Below are positions 46,143-57,697 of a DNA stretch of 64,000 nt, one piece after another. A program made the position numbers and the translations under genes. The stretch spans positions 333,907,215 to 333,971,214 of the forward strand of contig JAUPFV010000002.1 of NCBI GenBank assembly GCA_036936605.1. Reading direction: 5' to 3'. The DNA comes from Limnanthes douglasii subsp. nivea (lineage: Eukaryota; Streptophyta; Magnoliopsida; Brassicales; Limnanthaceae). Positions within the stretch are counted from its first letter, which is position 1; each line of letters opens with the position of its first letter. The notes beneath the pieces are model-generated. The model searched no databases and was not told where the DNA came from. It saw only the letters and a program-made list of their open reading frames with translations.

Positions 46143-46399
46143 TATATTTTGTTAACTACTTCAAAGATGATCAGCCTTTGCATAATTCGCAAAATAACTT
46201 AAGTGATTTATTCTAAAATAAACATTGGCCAAAAATAATTTTAATGACATCTGTGAATGTAAATGTGACACCTCGTTAAAACTTTCTTGTGGTAACAAGA
46301 GAGGAAATAGTATTCCACTTATACAAACAAACAATAAAATCATATTATCATAAAAATTTGAAAAAAGAAAAAATTACTCCAAGTATAATTTCAAGTGTT

Positions 46400-47060
46400 C
46401 AATGTTCCATGGGTATTGTAGAAGTCTCCCATCGTCATCGTGGAAGCGGTATGTACCTGACTTGACTCATTCTACCACCACATAGGGACTTGCCCGATTC
46501 TAAGGCATCTATCCTAACCGCTTATCCTTTTTGTGTGAAAATACTTTCCTCAAGACTTTATCATCTACCCCAATATCTCTCTGTTTTACCTTCGAATTAT
46601 CACGACTCCTCATAAAAATCTGGTAATTAGTCGAATTCAGATGCGCACTAATCCTCTTCTCTTTGATAAAATCAAGGTCTTTGATTATTTCATAAGCCCA
46701 CAATACATCTTGCAAATAATTAGGCCATTTTCCGGTAGCACCTATCAAATTTTTAGTTAACCCTTCTAAAATAGACCTATTAGTTACTTCCACTTGACCA
46801 TTTTGCAGATCAAAAAGTGTTGCAAAATATTGTATAATACCCTTCGAATTAGAAAAAGAAGTCATTTCTCTATTGTTAATTTAAGGATCATTATCTTTAG
46901 TAATATTTCGGAAACTCGAAAATGACAGTAACAATTATACACAATAAACTTGATAACATCATTGGTTACTGTACCGAATAGTGGTTCAGCTTCTGCCCAC
47001 TTCGAAAAATAGTTTATTGTTATAATCATTGTTTGAAGTCCTCCCGAAGCCATAGGTAGT
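46400..47060 (-). pseudogene. Integrase core and C-terminus of E3
   Basis: The core starts with MASGGLQTMIITINYFSKWAEAEPLF (46862-47053), in which the first catalytic Asp position reads Asn (INYFSKW versus IDYFSKW in E1). After a broken stretch the later piece (46509-46865) has QNGQVEVTNRSI, which holds the terminal catalytic Glu, then KWPNYLQDVLWAYE, KRISAHLNSTNYQIFMRSR and DDKVLRKVF. The central part with the second Asp is decayed. It continues to about 46400 with YRFHDDDGRLLQYPWNIEHL. Confidence 0.8.
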
Positions 47061-47079
47061 GGCCTTACTATATGTATTC

Positions 47080-47727
47080 GTCATCTGTCAAAGGGAACCG
47101 TTTCGAAAATGGAAGTAAGTGGGTACTCTTGGCGTGTGAATAGAATTAGCGAAACATTGACAAGTATTATAACATCGTACCAAATTGTTAGCATCACTCA
47201 TAATCGAAGACCAATAATAACATAACAGCAAAACTCTTCGCGTCAAAGACTTAAATCCACAATGAGCTGAACCTTCATCCTGTATTCATATAAAATATCT
47301 TGAGATTCATGTGTACCCAAACATCGTAATAACAGTCTACTTGAATACTTCTTATATAACACCTAATCTAACACCATATAACCATTAGCCTTGTACCTTA
47401 ATCTCTGAGCTAGCTTAACATCTTGAGGTAATGTTTGTCTAACAAAAAAATCTACTATGTTAGATCGTCAGTCACCTCATACTATTTATGGAGTGAAAAC
47501 ACCTCCTCGACATACTTACACTGTTCAGATTTTGTCAAAATCGAAGGACATTCTTGTAGCAATATCTATGAATATTCTTCTGTATATGCAATATTTTCTA
47601 AATAATCAACAACTATGTTATCTACACGATTGATATGCTCACCGCTTCATCAAAAATAAAAGTTAACCTTCGAAATTCTCGAAGATGCAAAAGTAATTGA
47701 TCTTTATTAGCCTTGTATATTCTTGTA
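47080..47727 (-). pseudogene. Archaeal-type RNase H tail and integrase finger of E3
   Basis: The minus strand reads LLLHLREFRRLTFIF near 47690, the end of the second RNase H. The HHCC finger follows near 47150-47290 (EGSAHCGFKSLTRRVLL, then NTCQCFAN with the Cys pair partly altered). Many stops occur. The RNase H catalytic residues lie in the deleted part. Confidence 0.7.
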
Positions 47728-48568
47728 CATTTTTCAGGATTAAGCTTTAGTCTAATTTACCTTAAATTCAAAAATATTTCCTCTAAATCCTCCAGATGCG
47801 CATCATCCTTCATACATTTTACCACCATATCATCTATGTAAACCTTTATACTTCTTCTGATCTGAGTGATAAAAGCTTTATTCATCAACCTTTGATAAGT
47901 GGCTCCAGTGTTTTTCAACCCAAAGGGCATAACCTTATAGCAATGCAACCCCCTATCAGTTTTGAAGGTCATACATTCTTGGTCATTTGGATCCATTTGA
48001 ATCTGATTGTATCCTGCAAAATCATCCATGAATGTTAGTATTTTATTTCCCGAGGTGGAATTAGTCAGTTGGTCTATTCGAGGAACAAGAAATGGATCTT
48101 TAGGACATGCTCAATTCAAGTCGGTCAAATCCACAAACATTCTCCACTTTCCATTCTTCTTTCTGACCAGTACTGGATCTGCCGTCCATAAAGATATATT
48201 GTGACTCCTTTATATGTCCGACCTTGGATAACCGGTCCACCACAGAAATAATTTCTTCCGCATTCTCTGAAGAGAATTCCCTTATTTTTTGAATTACTGG
48301 TTTTACCTTCGGATCAATAGCCAAACTATGACAAATTACCTCGACCGGTAATCCTGTCACATCCTCCGTTTTCCAAGCAAAAACGTCCAAGTTAAAAGAT
48401 AAAAATTCTAACAGTTGTTGACGTAAAAGTGGGGTCACTAAGGTTCTGATTCGAAGCAATGTTCTTTCTGGAAAAAGTATACTCCTCTATTTCTTCACTT
48501 ATTGTTAAAGACCCTGGGGTTTCCCTTGGATCGTCAACTTTTTCTTCTAAATCCGAGGTTAACCCCTC
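47728..48568 (-). pseudogene. Reverse transcriptase of E3, 3'-truncated
   Basis: The open pieces 48100-48459 (LDVFAWKTEDVTGLPVEVI, DRLSKVGHIKESQY) and 47757-48029 (DFAGYNQIQMDPNDQE, HCYKVMPFGLKNTGATYQRL, YIDDMVVKC) are the RT fingers and palm. A frame break lies between. Immediately after KLKPEKCT the sequence jumps to the end of the second RNase H, so about 1 kb is deleted at 47727/47728. Confidence 0.83.
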
Positions 48569-48574
48569 TGACTG

Positions 48575-48577
48575 CTA
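48575..48577 (-). other. Conserved UAG at the protease/RT junction of E3
   Basis: The minus strand reads GAA UAG CAG UCA GAG GGG, in frame with the pre-RT linker (LTSDLEEKVDDPRETP). UAG CAG UCA matches UAG-CAR-YYA, the tobamovirus-type leaky-stop context. Confidence 0.65.
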
Positions 48578-48649
48578 TTCATTTGTTAAGTCTTCACTGC
48601 TAGATCCTCGGATCTAAAGCACAGTGGCATAATACTCTCTTGCTAATTT

Positions 48650-49260
48650 TTGGTCGCCGCGAACGACCCCAATACGATCCCCTACCATATACTTAAAACA
48701 TTTGTGTACCGTCGATACAACCCCATACATTCTAGAAAGCTAAGACCTTCCAAAAGTAGCGTTATAGCTCATGGCACACTCTACCACCATAAAAAGCACT
48801 TGAACCTTCTTCTTGAAAGGTCATTTTCCCAAACTTACATCCCCTTTCGAACTCCCCAATCGCCTGAGCTGTTACACCTGTACACCCTATGATTGTACGT
48901 TCCGATTGAGAAATTAGAGGATGGTTCCGCATTCTGTCATAAGTCATTTTGAAGAGGACGTTTGTTGAAATGCAATGTCTATAAGCACACGTCGAATTTC
49001 AATACCAACCACTTCTGCACCAATAACTACCGCATCTTTATGCGGCCCCACTGTGCCCCTCAAATCATCCTCATCGAACATAATAAAATGAATGTCCTTT
49101 TTTCCCATATAAGTGAGTAGACATTTTCCCTCAATTTGAGTTGTCAAATTGACAACATGCCTCTTCCTCGAGCTATCAGTGTTACCAGCCATTGAATCAC
49201 CTCCGAAAATGGCTAACGATTCAAAAAAATCCTATAAGTCTCGCACACGCCCTTTCTTTA
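48650..49260 (-). pseudogene. Aspartic protease of E3
   Basis: Pieces at 48944-49192 and 48762-48947 show SSRKRHVVNLTTQIEGK, IEIRRVLIDI (the Thr-Gly of the active site is lost to a small deletion and frameshift), then RMRNHPLISQSERTIIGCTG and a decayed rest. The lead FESLAIFGGD is near 49210. The protease cannot be functional. Confidence 0.78.
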
Positions 49261-49392
49261 TCGGCTCTTCTATTATCATCAAGATTAACTTGTTCAGATC
49301 CTTATCCAAATATTCCAAAGAAGCTTCGAATTATTCATCCTACGAATCTATAATCATTAAATTCTCAGTTGGTGCAGTTGGGTTAGCCAGCC

Positions 49393-50970
49393 GTGAAGTT
49401 GATGATGGAGTTCTCGACTCGCTCCCTTATGACTTTACATAAGTCAAGAGCTTTCTATTTTCAATTAAGATTTGAACCTCTTTTTCAATGCGATGCAATG
49501 ATTAGTATCATGTCTGATGTCCTCATGATATCTGAAATATTTATTATTTCGCTCCTCCCTTGGCTTATTTATTGGAGTTGGCTTCCTAAAATTCACGAAA
49601 CTTTTGTTCTTTTAATAAATTACAACCACGCTTTTTGTCAAATCCGCATAGTACTCTGGACTAATCCACTGATTCAGACTTGGTCTGTTAAAATTCTAAG
49701 ACGGGGCATGACTTGAACATCCACCAGATCGAGGTGGAAAATTATTATTCTTCAAACGTGACTGTTAATTGCCATTCGAAGGTTCCCTTTGGTTATTGGC
49801 CACCTAACCCGAATTCTTTGGAACATTAACTGGTCCTTCTGGGACCCTAGTTGACTCTTCAACCTTAATCTGGTCTTCTTCCCGAGCCATCAAGTCTTCA
49901 AATGTTAGAAGTCTCCTATTTTTTGTTTTATTAGCCAGATCCCCTAGCAATAACCTCTGGCAAAAAGCTATCATTGCCACATTTTCTTCGCAAACATCCA
50001 AACTTGCCTTAGTGAGCACAAACCTCTTTGTGCAATCCTTTATTTTTCTCCAATCGCTTGTTTGCCCTGAATAATCATATCTCTGTTCGCTCTCATCTCC
50101 TTATTTCCAACAAATTGCCTTTGAAAAGAAGTGTAAAAATCTCTGAGGTTTGAAATGTATCCTCTTGGAATCCGATTTTACCATTTTAATTTTGTTCCTT
50201 TGAAACTTTGTGAAAACGCACGACACACCAGTTGGTCGTCATCTTTGAAATTCATCATTTTATTCTTAAATTGTTTGATGTGATCATTTGGATCATGCAT
50301 CCCATCAAATTTTTCAACCTTAACAATATCAAAACGCTTCGGAAGCGTAATAGATCGAATTTCATTCGTCAATATAGAGTTCCTCCAATCTACACCTTGC
50401 ACATACTGATCCTCAGTCCTCATAGCTGTATACAAATATCGACCAGTCTCTACATATTGCTTCAATGTGTTCCCCTCACATCAAATGGATTCCCTCAAAC
50501 AACGAGGAATGTTATCCCTGCTAGATTTATGTTCCTTCTTATGCTTCATCGGTTCCTTATTCAAAGAACTCTTATACCTCCTAAAGTTTGAAGCCAGACT
50601 TTCAACCTCTTCATCACTAGAGGTAATATATTTATGTTTATCTTTTCCCCTCTTTTTTAGAAGAATAACGGTCTTTTGGAGCTTTGAAGCACACTTTCTT
50701 CTGCTCACTCCTATCGTCCCGATCAGTACAAGATCTATAGGATTAATTTCCCATCTTAGTTTTCTCGTTTACTTTCCTCACCTCGGATTTAAGCTTCACC
50801 GAGTGAAGTTCTTGTTCTCTTTGTTTGTACATTTCATTCAGTGTGTTTATTTTATCCAAGAGTTGGTTTATTCACACTTCAATATCGGATTTTGTTTGAA
50901 TCAGAACAGATCCATATGGTCTGTTTTCATTTCTTTGTAAATTGACTCTTAGCGTTTCCATCGTTGATCG
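49393..50970 (-). pseudogene. Gag of E3
   Basis: The Retrotrans_gag domain is split between 50178-50465 (YVQGVDWRNSILTNEIRS, FDGMHDPNDHIKQFKNKMMN, GTKLKW) and 49804-50019 (LLGDLANKTKNRRLLTFED, DQIKVEESTRVPEG). The knuckle-like region (ISPEYYADLTKSV onward) lies at about 49480-49680. The N-terminus extends to about 50960 (SNPSVRSTMETLRVN). Several frameshifts separate these parts. Confidence 0.82.
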
Positions 50971-51071
50971 AACTGATGGATTACTTTCAGGATTCACTGT
51001 AAGAATTCAAACGATAAAATAAGAAGATCAAATAGAATTCGAACAAGTAAGACAATGATTCTTAGTTGTTT

Positions 51072-51086
51072 CTAGTAGAGTCGCCA
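51072..51086 (-). other. Primer binding site of E3
   Basis: The minus strand reads TGGCGACTCTACTAG beside the 5' LTR. TGGCGACTC suggests an arginine tRNA (for example the ACG isoacceptor); not checked against a tRNA set. Confidence 0.6.
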
Positions 51087-51089
51087 ATT

Positions 51090-51143
51090 TGGTGAGTTCA
51101 ATTGTTATTAGATATCCTAGGAAAAAGTTGTGTGTGTGTTTTA

Positions 51144-51184
<41 letters not shown>

Positions 51185-51414
51185 TTTAGAGAGAGAACGT
51201 TAGAGCACAATTGAGTTAGATCAAAATCTGTTCAACTCATTTATTAGTTCAGCCATGGCTTTTATATAAAGACGCTGTGACTTAGCTCAAAACTGAAAAT
51301 GGTTACATAAAGGGATAAATTACCCTTAGTCCTTAATATAAATACATAATCAGAATTGTTCCATTAAACTTCTAATATTTACACTCTAGTCTCTGAATTT
51401 ATACTTCTGTATCA
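51090..51414 (-). repeat. 5' LTR of E3
   Basis: The 325-bp segment begins TGGTGAG and ends TGTATCA. Gag of E4 resumes directly beyond it. It contains a compound TG/AG microsatellite near its left edge. The end is inferred from the E4 junction because the 3' LTR is missing. Confidence 0.65.
51128..51185. repeat. Compound TG/AG microsatellite in the E3 LTR
   Basis: Two TG runs separated by TTTTAG are followed by about nine to ten AG units, then TTTAGAGAGAG. Confidence 0.9.
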
Positions 51415-52920
51415 ATTGTGATAGTTCTAAAACCTATTATTGCATTTCTTGGCGTGTTTATGAGAGCAAGCATTCTAAAGTTCACATGACTTTTAGATTT
51501 CTAAAAAATAGTTGTTACAATCTCAGTTAACTCTGTGAAATATTATGGTCGTATACATTGATTGGACCTCGGTCAATGAGGTTGATAGCTGTAAATTTGA
51601 GTAGGAGTCCATCCTGTTTAAGGAGGAAAATTATTGTTCGTCGTCGGACGAGATGGTATTTGGGAATTCAAAGCGTTTCCTTGATTCCCTTGTCCAGCAA
51701 ATGCAGGCCATTAATTTCTTTGAATGGAGCTAGACCCTCATCAAACTCTAGTTGACTCATCTTTTTCCTGAGCCATCAAAGCTCCAAATGTCAAAGCTCT
51801 TCTTATAGTAGTCTTATTTTCCCAATCGTCTCAAAGTAATTCTTGTCTAAAAGTTGTCATAGCAACAAGTTCTTCAGAATGTTCCACCTCTGTTTTTGTT
51901 AATACGAACCGTCGAGTATAGTCTTTTAACCTTTCCCCTACTATATGTTTGTATTGTATGATTGTATCAACATTGCTACGCATTTCCTTGCTTCCTATAA
52001 ATTGTCTTCAGAAAATAGTGTAAAAAATCCTAAAGTTGGTTATAGATCATGTTGGAATCTATTGTACCATTTTAAAGTAGTTCCCTTAAAAGTCGGAGAA
52101 AATTCTTTGCACACCAGCCTATCGTCATCCTCGAAATTCATCATATAGTTCTATAATGTGATCATCGTGATCTTATGTTCCATCAAACTTTTCTACCTTT
52201 GAAATATCAAAGCGCCTCAAAATATGTATTGACCTAATTTCAGCAGACTAAGGAAAATTCCTCTAGCCTATTCCTTGCATATACTAATCATTTTCCTTGG
52301 TTCTCATAATTGCATACAAGTTTTGGTCTTGTGTATGAACGTACTAGTTGGACGTATTCTCCTTATAACATACTTTTTCCTTTACATTTCGAGGTCTATT
52401 TTCCTTCCTGATCGGTACTTTTTTTGTGATTTTTTATTCCTACTTCCTTCTCTATTCAAATAATTTTGATATTTCCCTTGTTTGAACAAATTGTCCTTGA
52501 AATTTGGGCTAGAAAATTCACTATCACTTGATGTGATATATCGATATCCATCCTTCTTTTCTTTCTGTGAGGAACGATGTTCTCTATCTCATTCAGTATG
52601 TGCTTTATTACGATCACTTTAAATCCGATTAGCTATGTAAGACTCATCAGATTGGTTTCCTAATTTATATTTCCTCTCAACTGGATGTACTTCGGATTTC
52701 AATCTACCATACTAAATTTGATCCTCTCTTCGAATATACTCATCATTTAAAACATTTATCTTTTCTAACAACTGATTCGTTCGATTTTTAATATCAGATT
52801 GATCACATTGCTCTGGAACTTGACTATTACCGCGACTTTCTTCCTTGTGCACATCCAATTTAATCACCTCAATTTCTTCATGAACTGTAGGATCAGTTCT
52901 TGCTTTCTTTGGTTCTATTA
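51415..52920 (-). pseudogene. Gag of E4
   Basis: The minus strand reads PRSNQCIRP.YFTELTEIV near 51510-51560, homologous to the gag linker of E2 (PRSNVWVKPEYYADLTESV). Further upstream in the element, 51740-52200 corresponds to the Retrotrans_gag domain and 52200-52920 to the charged N-terminus. Stops and shifts are numerous. Confidence 0.7.
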
Positions 52921-52990
52921 TGATCAGTATCGCTAATTATCAATTTTGTAATTTCTTGTTTTAGATTTGTAATCTAGGTACCTTGCTTGC

Positions 52991-53007
52991 TCCCACTGTG
53001 GCCGCCA
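52991..53007 (-). other. Primer binding site of E4
   Basis: The minus strand reads TGGCGGCCACAGTGGGA next to the LTR, close to the site of E1. Confidence 0.6.
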
Positions 53008-53008
53008 A

Positions 53009-53332
53009 TGTTAAGTGCAAGATGTTTCTATTGCAAGAATCGAACTATATCACTAACTGTAAAGAGACAAAGAGAGTGATTAAGTTGTAGTGATAAAAGC
53101 AAGTAATAAGACTCAATTTAAGAATGAAATGTATGATCATTTTATTCATAACGCCCAGTCGTGTTTATAAGAATGTTAGGCGATTAACAGAAGTACTTAT
53201 ACAATTTGACAAATTGCATTCTAGCCCCTTCCATTTATAGTTTATATAAATACCCCAAAATAACTTTATAAAACTACTTATAACAACTTTTCTGTGATTG
53301 TCTTAAGTCCCTAATAATTTGTATCCTTATCA
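53009..53332 (-). repeat. 5' LTR of E4
   Basis: It begins TGTTAAG after the primer site and ends TTATCA, the same end as the LTR of E2. Only one copy is present, so the outer edge is inferred. Confidence 0.65.
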
Positions 53333-55180
53333 CAATTCTTTTTCCATTATTTATAGACCCAGAGATGATTAAGATGGTATCTATGCACGCTACAATATGT
53401 AACAAATTGTTTTCACAAAATCCCGAAAGGTAATGATAACGTAGGTACCTGTGTCGTTTGTTCCGTCAAAAAAAGTAATGACGCCATCAACCTATGATAT
53501 CTGACATTAATCGTACATTTTATTATCTCGACCATATTTTAAATATGTTCAGATTAACAATAATTTGATCGATGATGGATGATATTCCGTCGATTAAGGT
53601 TATTCCTATAACAAAAAAAACATCAATTACATTTAAAATACAAAAAAAATCATTTTAATTTTGTTGATAAATAAACTTTTAGATCTAAATTTCAATCTGG
53701 GTGATCCAATAAATTTTTTATACAATATTCTGAACCAAGTTCCTACTAAAATAGTTTTAAAATCTAAAATCTTTTACCCCTAAATCTTGATAAAACAGAC
53801 GATCACTATCAATTTATAGTATATACGATTTATCAAAAATCCATTTTAGTTTTATTTAAATAATATATATTTTAATTTGTAAAAATATTTTGACCACGCC
53901 CAAGACTTAAATCCTTCTCAATATTTATATATTTTGTGTTTGAATAAAAAATGTAGAAATATTCTCTAATGAAACACGAAAATAAACTATATAAATCCTT
54001 AGTCTTAACCAATATTATATCTGATCAACTACTGCATCTGATTAGGCTAATTTATCCATAAGTTTTTATTTGTGGATAGAATCATCCATCATCAAATATA
54101 ACAACCATCTAGTTGTTATTAGATAAAAAATATTTTCATCAAATTTTCGTATTTAATTGTTGGAACATAAAGAAATATATCTACGTCATATTCTTTGTAT
54201 AATAAAATATTAGACATGTATTCAGTCGTACACTCTAAAATAAAATGTCATAACTTGAGTGGATACTAAAATATGAATCTACCACGATTTATAATGTGTT
54301 TTCCTATTTACAAATAAAAAACCGGATTAACCATAAATTTATATAAAACAAATTCTACAAATTCAAATTCATATGAATTATTTACAAAACGCAATGAGAC
54401 GTTGGCTTAATAATTTGATATTATTGTTGGTCATCTTTACTAAAGAGGACGATTATAAAATATAATTTTTAGAAAATAGATGTGGATATCAAATTAAATT
54501 TTGATATTTTTGTACGTTGCCTAATACTTTATACCATAAAAATCATTTGTTGTTTGTAACTGATTGTCTCAAAATTTGAAAGATAAAAAAATCATAAACA
54601 TGAAAGTGTTAGTGATTAAAAATCTAAAACTAAAATTATAAAAAAAAAATTATCAATAAGGAAATACAAAGATAATGCAAAAGAAAAAAAAATAACGGAG
54701 GACAAACCAAAAATTGCAAACCTATTTTTATTTTATTACGAATCATTATATAATATATGACAATGGATCGCATAATAAAAACATACAAACATTTTAATGT
54801 GATTCAATATATGTTTACGTTCACAAATACAATCGGAGAAAAGAGTCTCACTATGATAAAAAAAATGCTATAAAGTTTCGAATGCAGTTGATGTATCCCG
54901 AGTAACCTACTTATAGAGAATAAATAGATTTACTAGATAATTGTAGTAAGCTCATATACAGAAAAATATAAACTATAGCGTATGCTATATTTTACCATGA
55001 CACTCTATTAGGGAACACAAGGTACTGTCAATGGCACAAGACTGTACCATCAGGCATAGTATACATTGTCAATATTATTTGCGTCATCCTCAACAAATAT
55101 TTACATCGAGGAGAATATTATTTCTTCACTATCAACAAATAAGCTTATCTTCTTATAACTCACTAAGACATTCATTTGAT
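53333..55180. other. Intergenic AT-rich DNA, no gene recognised
   Basis: No coding motif, RNA gene or repeat partner was recognised. Confidence 0.5.
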
Positions 55181-55189
55181 TATGCGAAC

Positions 55190-57180
55190 ACCAATCTAGT
55201 TTAGGCACTTCCTAAACTTTCAAACTGATACCGTCTTTGTCATTATATATGTTGGATTATCGTGTGTAGACACTTTCTTCACATTAACAATTATCTTTAA
55301 TATTATATTACGAATAAAATGATGTCTAACATTTATGTGCTTTGTACGCTCGTGGTACCTCTGGTTCCGTATAAGATATATGGCACTCTGACTGTAACAA
55401 AACATTTTTTTAGTCGTCTTATTCAAGCCCAAATCTACCACCATATCTTGCAAAAATATTGTCTCCTTAACGACTACTCTTACCGCCATGTACTTTGCCT
55501 CTGTTGTAGACAAAACTATAGTATATTGCAACTGTGATTTTCAACTGATGACACTCCCAACTTGAGTCAACCCATATTCCGTCAGATCTCATATTATTCA
55601 TATCACCTGCGAAATATAAAAACAAAAAAACTAACCACTAATCCTATTATATTCGTTCAACGATCTATCAATATTGGTCTTACTGAAAATGAAGCCAACA
55701 TTTGCAGTATTCCTAACATACCAAAGTATCAAATTCACTACATGCCATTGTTTTTTCTTAGGGTATTTGATGTACCAACTTACTACAGTAATCGTATATA
55801 AAATATCAGGACATGTGCTTATTATAACAAAATAACTGGACTGAAGTCGATATTGGATCATATAACTTATTGTTAATCAACTTACTTGTTGATGGAAAAT
55901 CTGCTTGGTACCTTGACTCCCTTCTTTCGATATGCAGAAAGTTTAATAACCCCAAAATGACCATTAGACATATTTTTCAGAGTCGAGAACCAAGTTGTAG
56001 ACTGGCTTGCTAAATGGACTCTTATATGCAAAAAAATAATAATGTGATCATTAAAATGCTTCAAACATTATTTTGGCCATTGTTGTGCTTGAAATCTTAT
56101 GCCTGAGATACATTAATCCCGATTAAATAAAACAATTTCTCTATATTTCTTTGGTATGTGGCAGTTCTTCCTCTTGTAATTTTCTTCAGCTGACACAAAG
56201 ATTAAATTTGTTTGGAAATGGTGGAGGCTTGGACCTGAAGGTGAAACAGATTTGAGCTGGAAATAGGGACTCTTGGTTTCATGAAGAACAAAGAATCTCT
56301 TATCAATAATGCTACATTTAATCAAGGATTCTACCTAAGATTGATAGTTTTGGAAAATTTGGAAGAAGAGGCTTTCAGTGATTTGCTCTGTAAGAAGAAT
56401 TTCAAAAGTTTCAGGCTCGATCCCAATTAAAGTTAAGAGGGAAAATTTAATTTTCACAAAAAATGGCGCCCTCTCATATTTCAATTGGAGCTTTACTCAG
56501 AAAGTCTTTATCTTTTTAATTTTACTCTATATATCATTATATTTGCATTACTTCGATTTAGACCTTTATTATTAATAAAGATATTAGTTTGCTTAAAAAA
56601 CATACATGATACTACCAACTGCATTTGAATATGGAACTTTTGACATTTATTCAAACTCAGCATCGTCTTTAGCCAATCTGGCTGAAGAGAACTTGAAATG
56701 CGTAGCAAACGTCATTGTGGTATCAGTGAGGTTCTCATGTGAAGTTAGTGAGGATCTCAATACAAACAAAGATTGATCAACATCCTCAATGATGATATCA
56801 GTGTTCTCAAAATCTATAATAATTTATTTAAAATTATCTAGGTACAACTATGGAAATACCTTATTTCAATTTGAAATCGTACAAGTTTATCTTCAAGTCT
56901 AACTGGTTCACGACTAATTTCTCTGAGTAAAGTTCTCCCAACTTATTTCATACAAAGAGAATAGTACTCTCATTATTAATCTTAGAGAGAACATTATCTT
57001 TTACACTCATTAGAAACCAACACAAACTTTTTTCTTGAAGATCTTGCTTCTCATCTTCTTTAATCTCTTTGGTTAATTTATCCTCCACAACTTTCCACAT
57101 CTCTTGTCGTACCAATGAATATTTCAACTTAATCTTGTAGAACACAAGTTAATAATGTTTTGGCCTTACCTTTAAATGTT
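55190..57180 (-). pseudogene. Internally deleted copia remnant (gag, then RT end and RNase H)
   Basis: On the minus strand, gag is at 56690-57180 (LVRQEMWKVVEDKLTKEI, then SLCWFLMSVKDNVLSKI). RNase H is at 55220-55531 (LSTTEAKYMAVRVVVKETI, SQSAIYLIRNQRYHERTKHI, VRHHFIRNII), preceded at 55631-55861 by the RT/RNase H connection (YPKKKQWHVVNLILWYVRN). Integrase and most of RT are missing between. It interrupts or abuts the ORF2 of the LINE at its right. Confidence 0.78.
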
Positions 57181-57249
57181 GAACCTCCGAATGCTATATT
57201 TTTGGGTTATAACTTTAAGGAGCTTGCCATAAAATCTTGGGGTAATAAA

Positions 57250-57697
57250 ATAGAGGGTGTTGGTAAACGAATTTAGGCATTCAAGGTAAACGAATTTTGG
57301 CCCCTATAGTGGTTAGGTGCTCCCAAAGAACTCTCCTTTGTGGTACAGTATACAAAGGGTAAACAAACGTAACATAAAAAAATTCTTGAGTGGCGTTGCA
57401 ATGGACTTGAAAGTGGATGTGTTGTCTTCAAATTTCAATCACCGTACATGCCACCCTGCTAGCATCCCAAACAACAAAGATGCGTCCTCTACTTATAACA
57501 TCAAGATTAAAAACATGATTCCAGCTTATGAAACGAGAAGACATAAAATTATCTAAACGTTCTTGTGAGAATTTAGTTTCTAAGAGGCAAAACATGGGCA
57601 AATAATTTTGTTTGACGAGCTTACAAACCGTGGAGAGAGAAGTGCCTCGATCTGCACTCCCATATAGGCCTCTGATGTTCCAAATAAGTATCTTCAT
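57250..57697 (-). pseudogene. LINE A ORF2, endonuclease start
   Basis: The frame opens MKILIWNIRGLYG at 57697, the standard start of the plant L1 apurinic-like endonuclease (Asn of WN.RG). It includes CLLETKFSQE with the Glu of the active site and runs as an open frame to 57428. A second frame continues with RRVLWEHLTTIGAKI to about 57250. GDFN, the histidine motif and all of RT are missing. Confidence 0.83.

Larger units (their letters stand above)
43567..51414 (-). mobile_element. Tat-lineage Ty3/gypsy element E3, 3'-truncated and decayed
   Basis: In minus orientation it has a 5' LTR (51090-51414), primer site, gag, protease, RT, remnants of RNase H, integrase, a tandem array and the antisense gene. 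The 3' LTR is missing: the sequence degrades near 43567. Protein motifs are closest to E2. It lies inside the gag of another Tat element, E4. A large deletion near 47728 removes the RT thumb, the gypsy RNase H and most of the archaeal-type RNase H. Confidence 0.85.
51415..53332 (-). mobile_element. Tat element E4, 5' part only (gag and 5' LTR)
   Basis: This is the 5' end of a further Tat element in minus orientation, with gag, primer site and a 324-bp LTR. Its left part is broken off by E3 at 51414/51415. The rest of pol is not found on the far side of E3, so it was lost. Its relationship shows that E3 inserted into E4. Confidence 0.75.
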
